This document shows, piece by piece, positions 1 through 9,246 of a DNA stretch of 61,301 nucleotides (position 1 is its first letter; the number at the start of each line of letters is the position of its first letter). Source of the DNA: Flavobacteriales bacterium. GTDB taxonomy: Bacteria; Bacteroidota; Bacteroidia; Flavobacteriales; Flavobacteriaceae. Below the pieces are notes generated by a model. The model ran no database searches. It saw nothing but the letters and a program-made list of their open reading frames with translations, and was not told where the DNA came from. Position numbers and translations under genes: made by a program. The DNA lies in NCBI GenBank assembly GCA_011526365.1, contig WTIO01000018.1:1-61301 (forward strand), in the 5' to 3' direction.

Positions 1-10
1 CTTCTTTAAA

Positions 11-39
11 CCCCGTCCATTTTTGGATGGGGTTTTTTT
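11..39 (+). terminator. Intrinsic terminator of a gene left of the window
   Basis: A 9-bp stem (11-19 with 24-32, one G-T pair) closes a 4-base loop and is followed by seven T. It should end a rightward transcript that begins outside the window. From here to the ZIP transporter stop at 215 I see no gene, only AT-rich sequence. Confidence 0.8.
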
Positions 40-214
40 ATACCATAAAGCCTACGAAACAACAAAAGTCCGGAGGTATTTAATTCCCCCTAATGGTATA
101 TTTTCTGACAACCCTACATTACAGCTAAGGTGCAACAAATTGTAAGGATGCATTAGCTGAAAGTAAAAGATGATAGAAACTATGTTTTTTTGGTCAAAAA
201 ACTGAAATATTTGG

Positions 215-919
215 CTATAACATTACCGCCAAGGCGATGGCCAACAAAATACTCGCTAATTTCATTTTGTCGAAGCGGTGATCTTCGGAACTTTCAAAAA
301 TAATAGTGGTGGCTATGTGCAATAAAACGCCAATAACCACTCCTAGGATGGGAATGTTTATTGCCTGTAGGGCAGGGTTGTAATAAAAAAGTAGTCCCCC
401 AAGTGGACTCATTAGTGCAAATAGTCCCAGGCCTCCCCAGCGTTTCCAACGGCTGATTTTCAAGTCGTTAATCAGTAGAAACAGTACCATGGCTATAGGA
501 ATTTTATGTATCATCATACCCAGTGCAAGGTGCGGATATTCCGTTAGTGGTGCCCCTTCAATTAAAGCGTGTATGCACAAGCTCCCCCATAGAATATAGG
601 GAAAGTGCTGCTGATTGCTGTGGTGAATGTGCCCGTGTTCAGCGCCCCGTGAATAGTATTCCAATACTATTTGTAACAATACACCCAGCAGGATCCAATA
701 GCCTGCACTGGAAGGGTTTCCGGCATAAAGTTCGGGGAGTAATTCAACTAGGGTAATGGACAATAAAAAGGCCCCACTAAATACAAGAACAAGGGCCTTA
801 GGGAGTTGTTGTATCAGATTTTTGTTGGCGGCAATCCCTAATCCGATAGCACTTCCCAACAGGGGCAATAACAAGCGAAGTAGCGGGGAGCTCGTTAAAA
901 TGAAGGATTCCTCTGACAC
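215..919 (-). CDS. ZIP family divalent metal transporter
   Basis: Inner-membrane carrier of the ZIP family, which moves Zn2+ or related divalent cations into the cytoplasm. The 234-residue protein is nearly all hydrophobic helices. It carries the two family signatures: HALIEG (His117, Glu121) in the fourth helix region and HKIP (His138) in the fifth, which form the binuclear metal site in characterised ZIPs. A His-rich stretch (EHGHIHH, residues 94-100) lies in the variable loop, as is usual. It is transcribed away from the methyltransferase at 959, with 39 bases between the two starts. The metal specificity cannot be read from the sequence. Confidence 0.87.
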   Translation of the reverse strand: MSEESFILTSSPLLRLLLPLLGSAIGLGIAANKNLIQQLPKALVLVFSGAFLLSITLVELLPELYAGNPSSAGYWILLGVLLQIVLEYYSRGAEHGHIHHSNQQHFPYILWGSLCIHALIEGAPLTEYPHLALGMMIHKIPIAMVLFLLINDLKISRWKRWGGLGLFALMSPLGGLLFYYNPALQAINIPILGVVIGVLLHIATTIIFESSEDHRFDKMKLASILLAIALAVML

Positions 920-934
920 CCGGTAAAATTAACG

Positions 935-942
935 TATTTTTG
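935..942 (+). promoter_or_regulatory. Putative -7 box (TATTTTTG) for the THUMP methyltransferase
   Basis: A perfect match to the Bacteroidetes -7 consensus TAnnTTTG, 16 bases before the ATG at 959. No TTG is found at the -33 position (CTG is there). Confidence 0.45.
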
Positions 943-958
943 AACGCAAACCCAGAAC

Positions 959-2131
959 ATGGAAAATTTTAAAATGGCGGCCAAAACTCTTTATGGTTTA
1001 GAGTCTTTGTTGGCAGAAGAGTTGCAACAACTTGGCGCACAACAGTTAAAAAAAGGCAACCGTATTGTTCATTTTGTTGGCGATAAGGGCTTTTTGTACA
1101 AGGCCAATTTGAGTTTACGTACCGCCCTTAAAATTTTAAAGCCCATCCACGAGTGCAGGGTGCGCGACGAAAATGAGTTGTACCGACAGTTTGAAGCCTT
1201 TCCTTGGGAAGATCATATGCATGTGGATCAAACCTTTGCTTTTGACGCGGTGGCCTTTGGTGCCCCCTTTACCAACAGCATGTTTGTAGCCCAAAAAATG
1301 AAGGATGCTTTGGTGGATCGTTTTCGAAAAAAAGTACACCGTCGCCCAAGTGTTGATCGCCAGTTCCCACAACTGCGCTTTCACATTCACATAGACCACG
1401 GGCGGTGCACCCTATCCCTGGACAGTTCGGGAGCTTCGCTCCACCAACGGGGCTATCGAAGTCTCACCAATATTGCTCCCATCAATGAAGTCTTGGCCGC
1501 AGGGATGCTTTTGCTGTCAGGATGGAAGGGGCAAAGCGAATTTTTAGACCCCATGTGTGGGAGTGGCACCCTACTTATTGAAGCGGCAATGATTGCTGGA
1601 AATATCCCTCCTCAATTGCAGCGAAAACACTTTGCCTTTGAACAATGGCCCGACTGGGATCCGCAGCTTTTTGATACCATACGCTTTGCACAGCAAGACA
1701 AAATAACAGCGCCACAGTTTCCCATTCGCGGGTTTGACAAAGCCCCTTCTGCCATTCGAAAAAGTAAGGACAATATTCTCCAAGCTAAGTTGGACGACTA
1801 TATTTCCGTGGAACGCAACAACTTCTTTTTTTCAGAAAAAAAGGAGGACAGCCCTTTGTTTCTCATTACCAATCCTCCCTATGGTGAACGTTTGGAAGCA
1901 GACATCACCACGATGTATGCACAAATTGGCGATACGCTCAAAAAGCAATACACCGCCACCGATGCCTGGTTGATAAGTTCCAATATGGAAGCCTTAAAGT
2001 CTATTGGTTTGCGCCCGTCGCGAAAAATCAAACTCTTTAATGGGAAGTTAGAATGCCGCCTCATGTACTTCCCGGTGTACCAAGGCACCAAGAAAATCCA
2101 TAAGATTAACGCCGAAGACGACGCCCGCTAG
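959..2131 (+). CDS. THUMP domain class I SAM-dependent RNA methyltransferase (RlmL/YpsC-like)
   Basis: Predicted rRNA guanine-N2 methyltransferase of the RlmL N-terminal/YpsC type. The 390-residue protein has an N-terminal ferredoxin-like/THUMP RNA-binding half and a C-terminal Rossmann methyltransferase half. SAM-binding motif I is DPMCGSGTLLIEAA and the catalytic motif IV is NPPYGERL, the NPPY signature of exocyclic amino-group methylation. The length equals stand-alone YpsC-type enzymes, without the RlmK half fused in E. coli RlmKL. The stop codon shares CTAG (2128-2131) with the stop of the convergent DUF6048 gene. The exact target nucleotide is inferred from the family only. Confidence 0.87.
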   Translation: MENFKMAAKTLYGLESLLAEELQQLGAQQLKKGNRIVHFVGDKGFLYKANLSLRTALKILKPIHECRVRDENELYRQFEAFPWEDHMHVDQTFAFDAVAFGAPFTNSMFVAQKMKDALVDRFRKKVHRRPSVDRQFPQLRFHIHIDHGRCTLSLDSSGASLHQRGYRSLTNIAPINEVLAAGMLLLSGWKGQSEFLDPMCGSGTLLIEAAMIAGNIPPQLQRKHFAFEQWPDWDPQLFDTIRFAQQDKITAPQFPIRGFDKAPSAIRKSKDNILQAKLDDYISVERNNFFFSEKKEDSPLFLITNPPYGERLEADITTMYAQIGDTLKKQYTATDAWLISSNMEALKSIGLRPSRKIKLFNGKLECRLMYFPVYQGTKKIHKINAEDDAR

Positions 2132-2886
2132 GGGGTACTTTCTTTTTTGTTTTTCCGTTGAAAAAAGCGAAAGGGAATTCTGTAGGTAAGGGTGTAATTG
2201 TAGGCGAGGCCAAAAATATTTTCATCGGTAACCTTATTAAAGCCCGGGATATTGAGGTTGCTAAAGTTTTCAGGAACTTTTTGACTGAGTATTCGTGTTA
2301 AACGAAGGCTAAAGCCCAAATAAATGTTTTTGAAAAGCTGCACTTGCATCCCCGCCATAAATTCTAGCCACTGGGCGTTTAGGTTGGGGTAGGTGGTGGC
2401 CGCAAAGCCGTTTTCTACGGGTACATCGGGCCATAGCGGATTGTTTTTATACAGGATGTAATTGTTCACCTTTTGCTCGTGAACGCTGTTGGCAAAGCGC
2501 AAGCCCACATAAACTTGATTGTTCATGCCTTCCCAATTTTCATACATATTGTAGTTGATACCAATTTTTTGATAGCTCCCCGAACTGCTAAAATTAATTT
2601 GTTCCGACTGTAGGGTACGGTCTTCTACCCCCAGTTCAATGGCTGCGTATAGATCTTTGTACACCTTAAGATCGGCCACAACCTCAAAGCCCGAAAAGTC
2701 ATCATCCACTTGTGAACGCACCAAATGGTACAAATCCACACCAAAGCGAAGCGCCATAGGCGCAGCTGGTGGAGAAATCACCGCAGACGGCAAACTGTCG
2801 GCCACCACCTCTGGGGGTTCTTGTCCCCACAGTACAGCAGTCCAAAGGCTAATGCAGCAAGCCCAAATGTATAGTGGTTTCTTCAT
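2128..2886 (-). CDS. DUF6048 family protein, probable outer-membrane barrel
   Basis: A Bacteroidetes protein of unknown function, 252 residues, with a signal peptide ending near AVLWGQ. The mature part alternates aromatic and polar residues (for example QVYVGLRFANS and YNYTLTYRIPF), which suggests an outer-membrane beta barrel. It starts inside the DUF6452 lipoprotein gene (38-base overlap), so the pair is probably translationally coupled. Both follow rlmD in one leftward operon, an order I recognise from flavobacterial genomes. A role in envelope biogenesis is inference. Confidence 0.75.
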   Translation of the reverse strand: MKKPLYIWACCISLWTAVLWGQEPPEVVADSLPSAVISPPAAPMALRFGVDLYHLVRSQVDDDFSGFEVVADLKVYKDLYAAIELGVEDRTLQSEQINFSSSGSYQKIGINYNMYENWEGMNNQVYVGLRFANSVHEQKVNNYILYKNNPLWPDVPVENGFAATTYPNLNAQWLEFMAGMQVQLFKNIYLGFSLRLTRILSQKVPENFSNLNIPGFNKVTDENIFGLAYNYTLTYRIPFRFFQRKNKKESTP

Positions 2887-3367
2887 TTGTACCGGGTTGA
2901 ATAAAATCTATGTTGGGTTCAATGCGTATAAAATCTTTAATCCAATTGTTTTCATCCTGGGTGATCACCACCGAAGTTGTTCCCAATTGGAAACGGGCGC
3001 GGTATCCACAGGCACGATTGATATAAACATCTTCTCTGTCGTAATGAATTTGAATACGATCGGTATTTTCGGTTTCGGAATTCCCTTCATTTAAAATAAA
3101 TTCAAACTCTGTGAACTCCTGGTCTGTCCGCAAGTCGAGTTGAATGATCCCTCTGGCAAATAGCAGGGTGTCAATACCCACCGGACGAATACTTAGGTTT
3201 CCCGGATCTTTTAACACCTCGGGATTGTCAATGTCAAAAAATCCTAAGACCAAAGAGGGGGTTGCTGGGATGTCTGCCAAGCAAATGTCGTCCTTCTCAC
3301 AGCCCATATAGCTGGCCAGCAGCAAAATGCTTCCCAAAAGTAAAATACTGTTTTTTATGGCGGTCAT
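2849..3367 (-). CDS. DUF6452 family lipoprotein
   Basis: A 172-residue predicted lipoprotein: the hydrophobic leader ends in the lipobox SYMGC, so Cys23 would be lipidated. The mature domain is beta-rich and acidic and has no enzyme motif that I recognise. Its start overlaps the rlmD stop by 4 bases (ATGA type), and its 3' end overlaps the DUF6048 start by 38 bases. The lipoprotein plus barrel pair in one operon suggests a joint envelope component. The function is unknown. Confidence 0.77.
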   Translation of the reverse strand: MTAIKNSILLLGSILLLASYMGCEKDDICLADIPATPSLVLGFFDIDNPEVLKDPGNLSIRPVGIDTLLFARGIIQLDLRTDQEFTEFEFILNEGNSETENTDRIQIHYDREDVYINRACGYRARFQLGTTSVVITQDENNWIKDFIRIEPNIDFIQPGTNEETTIHLGLLH

Positions 3368-4770
3368 TGGCGTTCTAAAAGTACGATATTTTCTATATGA
3401 TGCGTTTGGGGAAACATATCCACTGCCTGGGCGTGTTTCAAATGGTATTCCTTCTTTAGCAGGGCCAGATCACGTGCCTGGGTAGCACTGTTACAGCTCA
3501 CATATACAATTTTCTTGGGTGCCAATTGCAGGAGTTGGGCGACGACTTTGGGATGCATACCATCTCGGGGAGGATCCGTTATTACCACATCTGCCTTGCC
3601 GTGGCGCGCAATAAAATCTGCGTTAAAGCAATGCCGCATGTCCCCACTTTCAAAAACAGTATTGGTAATGTTGTTTTGCGCTGCATTTTCACGTGCGGCT
3701 ACAACAGCTTCTTCCACTGCTTCTACGCCTACTATTTTTTTACAATGCGCGGCTAAAAATAAAGCAATGCTTCCCGTACCTGTGTACAGGTCATACACCA
3801 CGTCAGTGAGTTTAAGAGCGGCCAGGGAACGGGTGTGAGTGTACAGGGCCAAGGCTTGCTCGTAATTGGTTTGGAAAAAGGATTTGGCGGTAATTTTATA
3901 ATGTATGTTTTCTAGTTGTACGTTGAGATAGGGGGCACCGTGATAACAATGAATGTCCTGATCGTAAATGGTATCATTGCCCTTGTTATTGATGCAGTAC
4001 AGCAGGGAAGTGATTTGCGGAAACTCAGCTACTAAAGCGTCCAGTAGTGCTGTTCTGGCTTGCTCTTGTTCTTTGTAAAATTGCAGGAGGACCATAAATT
4101 TCCCATCTGCAGTATTGCGGAGCATTAAAGTCCGTAAAAACCCCATTTGGGCGCGGGGGTCAAAAAAGGCCAACTGGTGCTTTTCGGCATACGCACGAAT
4201 AAAATTTCTGATGGCATTGGCAGGATCCGTTTGCAAATGGCAGTGGTCTATATTCACAATTTTATCCCACATTCCGGGTTTGTGAAAACCCAAACCGTTT
4301 TTAGATACTATAGCAGCAGTATTGATTTCTTCAGCCGTCAACCACCGGTTATTGGAAAAGGAATACTCCATTTTATTGCGGTACCAGTAGGGGTTGGGCG
4401 CACCAACAATGGGTGCTGTATGTGTTGGTGTTACACCAGCAATTTTTTTTAGGTTTTGAAGTACTTCTAATTGTTTGTGTTCCAGCTGCGCGGTGTAGTC
4501 CATATGTTGAAGCTTGCATCCGCCACAGACACCAAAATGGCTACAAACAGGAGCTATGCGGTGGGAAGAGGGAACAACAACCTCATTGAGGCGGGCAAAA
4601 AAAACTCCTTTCCGCTTTTTAAAAGTCGAACAATGGATACGATCCCCCGGCACGGTACCAGCTACAAAAATTACTTTTCCTTCGGGGGTTTTGGCCACCC
4701 CTTCGCCCTTGTTGGAGAGACCCTGTACCAAGAGGTCTTCGTAGGTTGTGGAACGATGCGATCTACCCAT
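3364..4770 (-). CDS. rlmD: 23S rRNA (uracil-1939-C5)-methyltransferase RlmD
   Basis: SAM-dependent C5 methylation of uridine 1939 in 23S rRNA. The 468-residue protein has an N-terminal TRAM domain (about 10-65), then the Fe-S cluster cysteines Cys76, Cys82, Cys85 and Cys177, matching the C-x5-C-x2-C plus distal Cys pattern of RumA. The Rossmann core carries YTGTGSIALFLA (SAM binding), DPPRDG and the nucleophile motif YVSCN. It heads the operon with DUF6452 and DUF6048. A -7-like box lies only 4 bases before the ATG. A family alternative is tRNA U54 methylation, but the intact Fe-S ligands favour rRNA. Confidence 0.9.
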   Translation of the reverse strand: MGRSHRSTTYEDLLVQGLSNKGEGVAKTPEGKVIFVAGTVPGDRIHCSTFKKRKGVFFARLNEVVVPSSHRIAPVCSHFGVCGGCKLQHMDYTAQLEHKQLEVLQNLKKIAGVTPTHTAPIVGAPNPYWYRNKMEYSFSNNRWLTAEEINTAAIVSKNGLGFHKPGMWDKIVNIDHCHLQTDPANAIRNFIRAYAEKHQLAFFDPRAQMGFLRTLMLRNTADGKFMVLLQFYKEQEQARTALLDALVAEFPQITSLLYCINNKGNDTIYDQDIHCYHGAPYLNVQLENIHYKITAKSFFQTNYEQALALYTHTRSLAALKLTDVVYDLYTGTGSIALFLAAHCKKIVGVEAVEEAVVAARENAAQNNITNTVFESGDMRHCFNADFIARHGKADVVITDPPRDGMHPKVVAQLLQLAPKKIVYVSCNSATQARDLALLKKEYHLKHAQAVDMFPQTHHIENIVLLERQ

Positions 4771-4774
4771 GCGA

Positions 4775-4782
4775 CAAAAATA
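4775..4782 (-). promoter_or_regulatory. Putative -7 box (TATTTTTG) for rlmD
   Basis: A perfect TAnnTTTG match on the minus strand, ending 4 bases before the rlmD ATG. If it is used, the transcript would start at or next to the start codon (leaderless). No TTG is found 19 bases upstream. Confidence 0.35.
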
Positions 4783-4933
4783 CTATTGTCTTTTTACTTT
4801 ATTTCCTTGTTTATGTTTTTTTTGCGCTTGGGTTGTCAATAACTTTTCAATACTTTCGCTTTTTAGCGTGCCAATAATTTTATAATTTTATAACGTTTGA
4901 GACACAAACTGTTATAAATAAAACACTTTAGAT

Positions 4934-6217
4934 ATGGCCACTTCACAAGCCTCCTTAGCCCAATACTATCTCGATCAAGAAAAGCAATACGGTGCACATG
5001 ATTACAATCCACTCCCAGTAGTTTTAGCCAAGGGAGAAGGGGTGTTTTTATGGGATGTTGAAGGAAAGCAGTATTACGATTTTCTTTCAGCGTATTCCGC
5101 AGTAAATCAGGGGCATTGCCACCCTGAGATTATTAAAACCCTCAAGGAACAGGCGGAAACCCTTACACTCACATCTAGAGCGTTCCACAACAATAAACTA
5201 GGTGATTATATGGAGTTCACTACCAAGTTTTTTGGTTTTGAACGTTTGTTGCCCATGAATACAGGTGCAGAAGGGGTAGAAACTGCCATAAAAATTTCGC
5301 GTAAATGGGGCTACCTGCACAAAGGGGTGCTAGAAAATGAAGCTAAAATAATTGTCTGTAACAACAACTTTCACGGACGAACCACGACAATAATTTCTTT
5401 TTCCACCGATCCTGGATCAAAAAATCACTTTGGCCCACATACTCCTGGATTTGTTCACATTCCCTACAATGATTTAGATGCATTAAAGGCCGCTTTAGAG
5501 GCAAATCCTACGGTGGTTGGCTTTTTAGTGGAACCCATTCAGGGAGAAGCTGGGGTGTACACCCCTAACACTGATTTTATCCGTGGAGCCCGTGCATTGT
5601 GTTCGCAATACAACGCCTTGTTGATTGCGGATGAAATTCAAACGGGTATTGGCCGTACCGGCTCAATACTGGCGGTGTGTGGCGACTGTAGCTGTCAAAA
5701 CCACTGTGAGCGTCAGGAGGATACCTATATTCGTCCCGACCTATTGATTTTAGGAAAAGCGCTTAGTGGAGGTACCTATCCCGTATCGGCAGTATTGTGT
5801 GACAGTGCCATTATGGACGTTATTCAACCCGGACAACACGGGAGTACTTTTGGAGGAAATCCTTTAGGTGTTACCATAGCTCAAAAAGCCTTGGAGGTTG
5901 TCCGCGACGAAAAATTAATGCTCAATGCGCGTCGCTTAGGGAAAATTTTTAGAGCAGAAATGGAAAAATATATCGCCACAAGTTCTATAGTGACGAAAGT
6001 TCGCGGACGTGGCTTGCTGAATGCCATAGTAATCAATGATACTCCCGACAGTAAAACCGCTTGGAACATTTGTTTGCGATTACGGGACAATGGACTTTTA
6101 GCCAAGCCCACCCATGGCAATATTATCCGTTTTGCGCCGCCTTTAGTAATGACGGAAGAACAACTCCACGACTGTATTTCAATTATTCAAAAGACCTTGG
6201 CCGAGTTTGAGGGATAA
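4934..6217 (+). CDS. rocD: Ornithine--oxo-acid aminotransferase
   Basis: PLP enzyme transferring the delta-amino group of ornithine to 2-oxoglutarate, which links arginine breakdown to glutamate and proline. The 427-residue protein has the class III fold markers: N-terminal [17 protein letters not shown], the PLP phosphate region [22 protein letters not shown] with Asp233, and [10 protein letters not shown] with the Schiff-base Lys275. Between Gly246-Ala247 and Lys275 it has a Cys-rich insertion (Cys249, Cys252, Cys254, Cys258) not present in the human or Bacillus enzymes. The cysteine desulfurase gene follows after 34 bases. Substrate assignment is strong; the role of the insertion is unknown. 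Confidence 0.92.
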   Translation: MATSQASLAQYYLDQEKQYGAHDYNPLPVVLAKGEGVFLWDVEGKQYYDFLSAYSAVNQGHCHPEIIKTLKEQAETLTLTSRAFHNNKLGDYMEFTTKFFGFERLLPMNTGAEGVETAIKISRKWGYLHKGVLENEAKIIVCNNNFHGRTTTIISFSTDPGSKNHFGPHTPGFVHIPYNDLDALKAALEANPTVVGFLVEPIQGEAGVYTPNTDFIRGARALCSQYNALLIADEIQTGIGRTGSILAVCGDCSCQNHCERQEDTYIRPDLLILGKALSGGTYPVSAVLCDSAIMDVIQPGQHGSTFGGNPLGVTIAQKALEVVRDEKLMLNARRLGKIFRAEMEKYIATSSIVTKVRGRGLLNAIVINDTPDSKTAWNICLRLRDNGLLAKPTHGNIIRFAPPLVMTEEQLHDCISIIQKTLAEFEG

Positions 6218-6251
6218 ATATTTAATTTAGACCAACAAAATTCTGATCCCC

Positions 6252-7394
6252 ATGGAAGTCTATTTTGATAATGCCGCTACAACACCAATGCGTGCTGAAG
6301 TGATTTCAGCCATGCATGAGGTGATGCAAACGGCTTATGGAAATCCCTCGTCTACCCACGGCTTTGGTAGAGCAGCAAAAGCACTCTTAGAAAACGCCCG
6401 TAAAAGTATCGCAGCACATTTTAATGCTAGTGCGCAGGAGATTATTTTTACTTCTGGCGGGACAGAATCCGATAATATGATTCTTCGCTGTGCAGTGAAG
6501 GATTTAGGTGTAACCACCATAATTTCTTCACCCTTAGAGCATCATGCCATACTGCACGCCTTAGATCAGTTAGAAGCCGAAGGCGTAACCGTACACTATG
6601 TGGACCACGATGCCGATGGGGAGCTCAATTACGAACACTTAGAAAACCTCTTGGCACAGGACACCACTAAAAAGTTGGTCACCCTCATGTATGTCAATAA
6701 TGAAATTGGCAACCTGCTCGACGTGGGTCGTGTAGGTGCGCTTTGCAAAGAACACAGCGCACTTTTTCATTCAGATACTGTACAAAGTGTGGGCCACTTT
6801 AAAATGGACATGCAAGAACTCACCATGGATTTCTTTAGTGCCGCAGCCCATAAATTTCACGGCCCCAAAGGAGTGGGGTTTTCCTTTGTTCGAAAGCAAA
6901 CACAAATAAAGCCCTTTATACTTGGAGGTGCGCAGGAGCGCGGCCTACGGGCAGGAACAGAATCGGTGCACAATGTGGTGGGCATGCAAAAAGCCTTGGA
7001 CATTGCCTATGCACAATTAGAAGAAGAACGCAGCCACATACTGCAACTAAAGTCCCGTTTTATTGCCGAATTAAAAGCCCTATTTCCTGATGTACAGTTT
7101 AATGGGAAGTGCAGTAACATGGATGCCAGCACCTATACGGTGGTCAATGTTGGCCTCCCTGTACCCGAAGATAAGGTCGGTTTATTGGATTTTCATTTAG
7201 ATCTAAAAGGTGTCGCCTGTTCTAAAGGAAGCGCCTGCCAGTCGGGGAGTGGAAAAGGATCCCATGTCATTGGCGCACTACAGCAAAAAGGCAGCTCCGA
7301 TTTACCTGCTTTGCGCTTTTCATTTTCGGGCTTTAATACAGAAGCTGAAGTAGCCTATGTTATGGAGGTGCTTCGCGAGTTTAAGGAACGCTAA
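6252..7394 (+). CDS. Cysteine desulfurase (NifS/IscS family)
   Basis: Releases sulfur from L-cysteine as a protein persulfide for Fe-S clusters, tRNA thiolation or other sulfur products. The 380-residue protein begins with the family motif YFDNAATTP, has the PLP-binding Lys201 in AHKFHGPKGVG, Asp175 in HSDTVQS, and the catalytic loop SKGSACQSGSG with Cys329. The loop places it in group I (IscS/NifS-like) and not in the SufS group. No iscU or iscR is adjacent, so the sulfur acceptor is not visible here. It follows rocD closely and converges on the M23 peptidase with 3 bases between the stops. Confidence 0.88.
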   Translation: MEVYFDNAATTPMRAEVISAMHEVMQTAYGNPSSTHGFGRAAKALLENARKSIAAHFNASAQEIIFTSGGTESDNMILRCAVKDLGVTTIISSPLEHHAILHALDQLEAEGVTVHYVDHDADGELNYEHLENLLAQDTTKKLVTLMYVNNEIGNLLDVGRVGALCKEHSALFHSDTVQSVGHFKMDMQELTMDFFSAAAHKFHGPKGVGFSFVRKQTQIKPFILGGAQERGLRAGTESVHNVVGMQKALDIAYAQLEEERSHILQLKSRFIAELKALFPDVQFNGKCSNMDASTYTVVNVGLPVPEDKVGLLDFHLDLKGVACSKGSACQSGSGKGSHVIGALQQKGSSDLPALRFSFSGFNTEAEVAYVMEVLREFKER

Positions 7395-7397
7395 TTA

Positions 7398-9080
7398 TTA
7401 TTTCCCGTATTTGCGAAAGATCGTGGTTTCATACACTGCAGTATTTCCGCAATTATCTTCCACGGTAAGTTGCAGCTCGTGTGGGGCTAAGGCAAATTCC
7501 TGATCACGAAAATCATAGGTCAGGGTTTGGGTTTTAGGTTCGTACTCAAAACGCGCCCATTGGCCATTAATGGTTGCACGGTAGCGTTTAATGCCACTTA
7601 AGTCGTCCTTAATTTTCACTTTTAAATAACGGTAGTTGGACAACCACTGTTGTGGCTTAAAGTTCGCAGGAAGAATTTCAGGTGCCACACTATCCCGAGC
7701 AATCACAAACTGTCCAAGGCCCTTTGTTTTTGCAAGCCAATACCCTTCTTTAATTCGTGTGCCAATGTAAGAAGGAGCCCCTTTAGCATTGCGCTTTGCA
7801 ATAAATGTTTGGCGTTGAACAAGTGTATCATTGGTGTTCACTGGGATTTGAATTTCCAAGGCTTTTTTCATGGGCAGTCGGTCTCGGTCTATAAATAAAG
7901 TGTCTTTGCTACCATTTATACTAATGTAGTGCGGGCGGTAAAACGCTCCTTTTGGAAAATAAACGGTACTGCCCTCAAAATCGAAAAGGTAGTCCCTGTC
8001 GGGGCGCAGTAATTTTTGATTTTTTGGTGTGGTGGGGGTGTGGGCTGTCGCTGCTGTTCCTGTGATGTAGGTCTCTAAAAAGGAACGGTTCCCTTCAAAA
8101 TCTTCAACTTCAATTTTTACCTGATAGGCATTCCCCGCTTCAATTGTCACAAAGCCAGTTTTGGTTTTAGACACAAAGCTAAACTCCTGATGCAAGGGCG
8201 GGAATAACTTTTGAATTTTGATGCGTTGGTTTGCATAGGTAGGGTAATCGTATAATTGGGATACATGGCGTGAGTCGGTGTAGGACATGCGATCGGAGCG
8301 GTAGTGGTACTGCTCCACACCATTGATAAACAAGCGTATTTGATACACCCCATTTTTACTCCAGCTGCGGTCCTGACGGTCAAAAAGTTGTAGCCCAAAC
8401 CCAATGGCACCTCCAGTTTTAAAGAGTGGAAGGGTGTATAAACTGTCGTTTACTTTGGTGGGGCGTTTCAGTTGTACCACTCCCAAACTGTCGTTTGCGT
8501 GTTTTTGAAACACCATGAGGCGCACGAGTTGAGGGCGTTGCTTGTCCGCTACTTCTATGCCGTAACGCAGGGGATTTACAGGTTCCTGGGTTGCTGCATC
8601 GCGAAGTTCAAAATGAAGGTGGGGCCCAAAGGAGTTCCCGGTATTTCCAGAGTAGCCTAAAAGTTCCCCCTGTGTTATTGGTAAATCTCCCTTTTTTGGA
8701 AAGTGTTGCAAGGTGAAGGATTCCTTTTCGTATTGCCATTTTTTGATGTAGGCCTCTAGTTTTGGTGCAAAACGTCGCAGGTGTGCATACACAGACATTA
8801 GTCCGTTGGGATGGGTAACATAAACCGCTTTGCCATATCCTCCAGTGCTTACGCTAATACGGCTTACATAGCCTCCCCAAGTACTACTAATAGGAAGTCC
8901 TTGCCGTCCCTGGGTGCGAATATCTACTCCTGCATGGATGTTGGAGGCACGGATTTCACCAAAAGTACCCGAGAGTCCAATAGGAATGTCCACTGGTGCT
9001 TGGAGCGGTGCCATACCTTGCTGTCCTATCGCCAGCTGTCCCAAACAACACAATAACATCCACAATTTTTTTGACTGCAT
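7398..9080 (-). CDS. Secreted M23 (LytM) family peptidase
   Basis: Predicted periplasmic zinc endopeptidase that cuts peptidoglycan cross-links. A signal peptide covers about residues 1-19. The LytM domain sits unusually close to the N-terminus, with the zinc ligands His49 and Asp53 (HAGVD) and His156 in GPHLHFEL; His100 and His154 complete the catalytic pattern, so the enzyme appears active. The long C-terminal part (about 200-560) is beta-rich and contains no catalytic motif that I recognise; it resembles stacked Ig-like or sandwich domains. A monocistronic arrangement is likely, convergent with the cysteine desulfurase. Confidence 0.85.
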   Translation of the reverse strand: MQSKKLWMLLCCLGQLAIGQQGMAPLQAPVDIPIGLSGTFGEIRASNIHAGVDIRTQGRQGLPISSTWGGYVSRISVSTGGYGKAVYVTHPNGLMSVYAHLRRFAPKLEAYIKKWQYEKESFTLQHFPKKGDLPITQGELLGYSGNTGNSFGPHLHFELRDAATQEPVNPLRYGIEVADKQRPQLVRLMVFQKHANDSLGVVQLKRPTKVNDSLYTLPLFKTGGAIGFGLQLFDRQDRSWSKNGVYQIRLFINGVEQYHYRSDRMSYTDSRHVSQLYDYPTYANQRIKIQKLFPPLHQEFSFVSKTKTGFVTIEAGNAYQVKIEVEDFEGNRSFLETYITGTAATAHTPTTPKNQKLLRPDRDYLFDFEGSTVYFPKGAFYRPHYISINGSKDTLFIDRDRLPMKKALEIQIPVNTNDTLVQRQTFIAKRNAKGAPSYIGTRIKEGYWLAKTKGLGQFVIARDSVAPEILPANFKPQQWLSNYRYLKVKIKDDLSGIKRYRATINGQWARFEYEPKTQTLTYDFRDQEFALAPHELQLTVEDNCGNTAVYETTIFRKYGK

Positions 9081-9215
9081 ACGTGGCTTAAAATTTAAAG
9101 TACCAATTTAACAATCTCCTTTTTTCTTCTGCAAGAATTTGGTAAGGGATATTCCCCTTGAGTGTTAAAATTTTTAAAACCTCCTTGAAATCGTTTAAAT
9201 CCATTCCTTATTTCC

Positions 9216-9223
9216 TAACTTTG
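9216..9223 (+). promoter_or_regulatory. Putative -7 box (TAACTTTG) for the coiled-coil/zapA operon
   Basis: A perfect TAnnTTTG match, 23 bases before the ATG at 9247. The -33 position 19 bases upstream reads TTT instead of TTG. Confidence 0.5.
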
Positions 9224-9246
9224 TGTAGTTAGTTCGTTGAATTCCT

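Noticed and set aside
2639-3094. Open frame of 151 codons on the plus strand
   Set aside because: Fully antisense to the DUF6048/DUF6452 genes, with low-complexity composition and no family resemblance.
4861-4933. Promoter of rocD (TAACGTTTG at 4891-4899)
   Set aside because: One base too many between TA and TTTG for the consensus; no clear alternative, so not listed.
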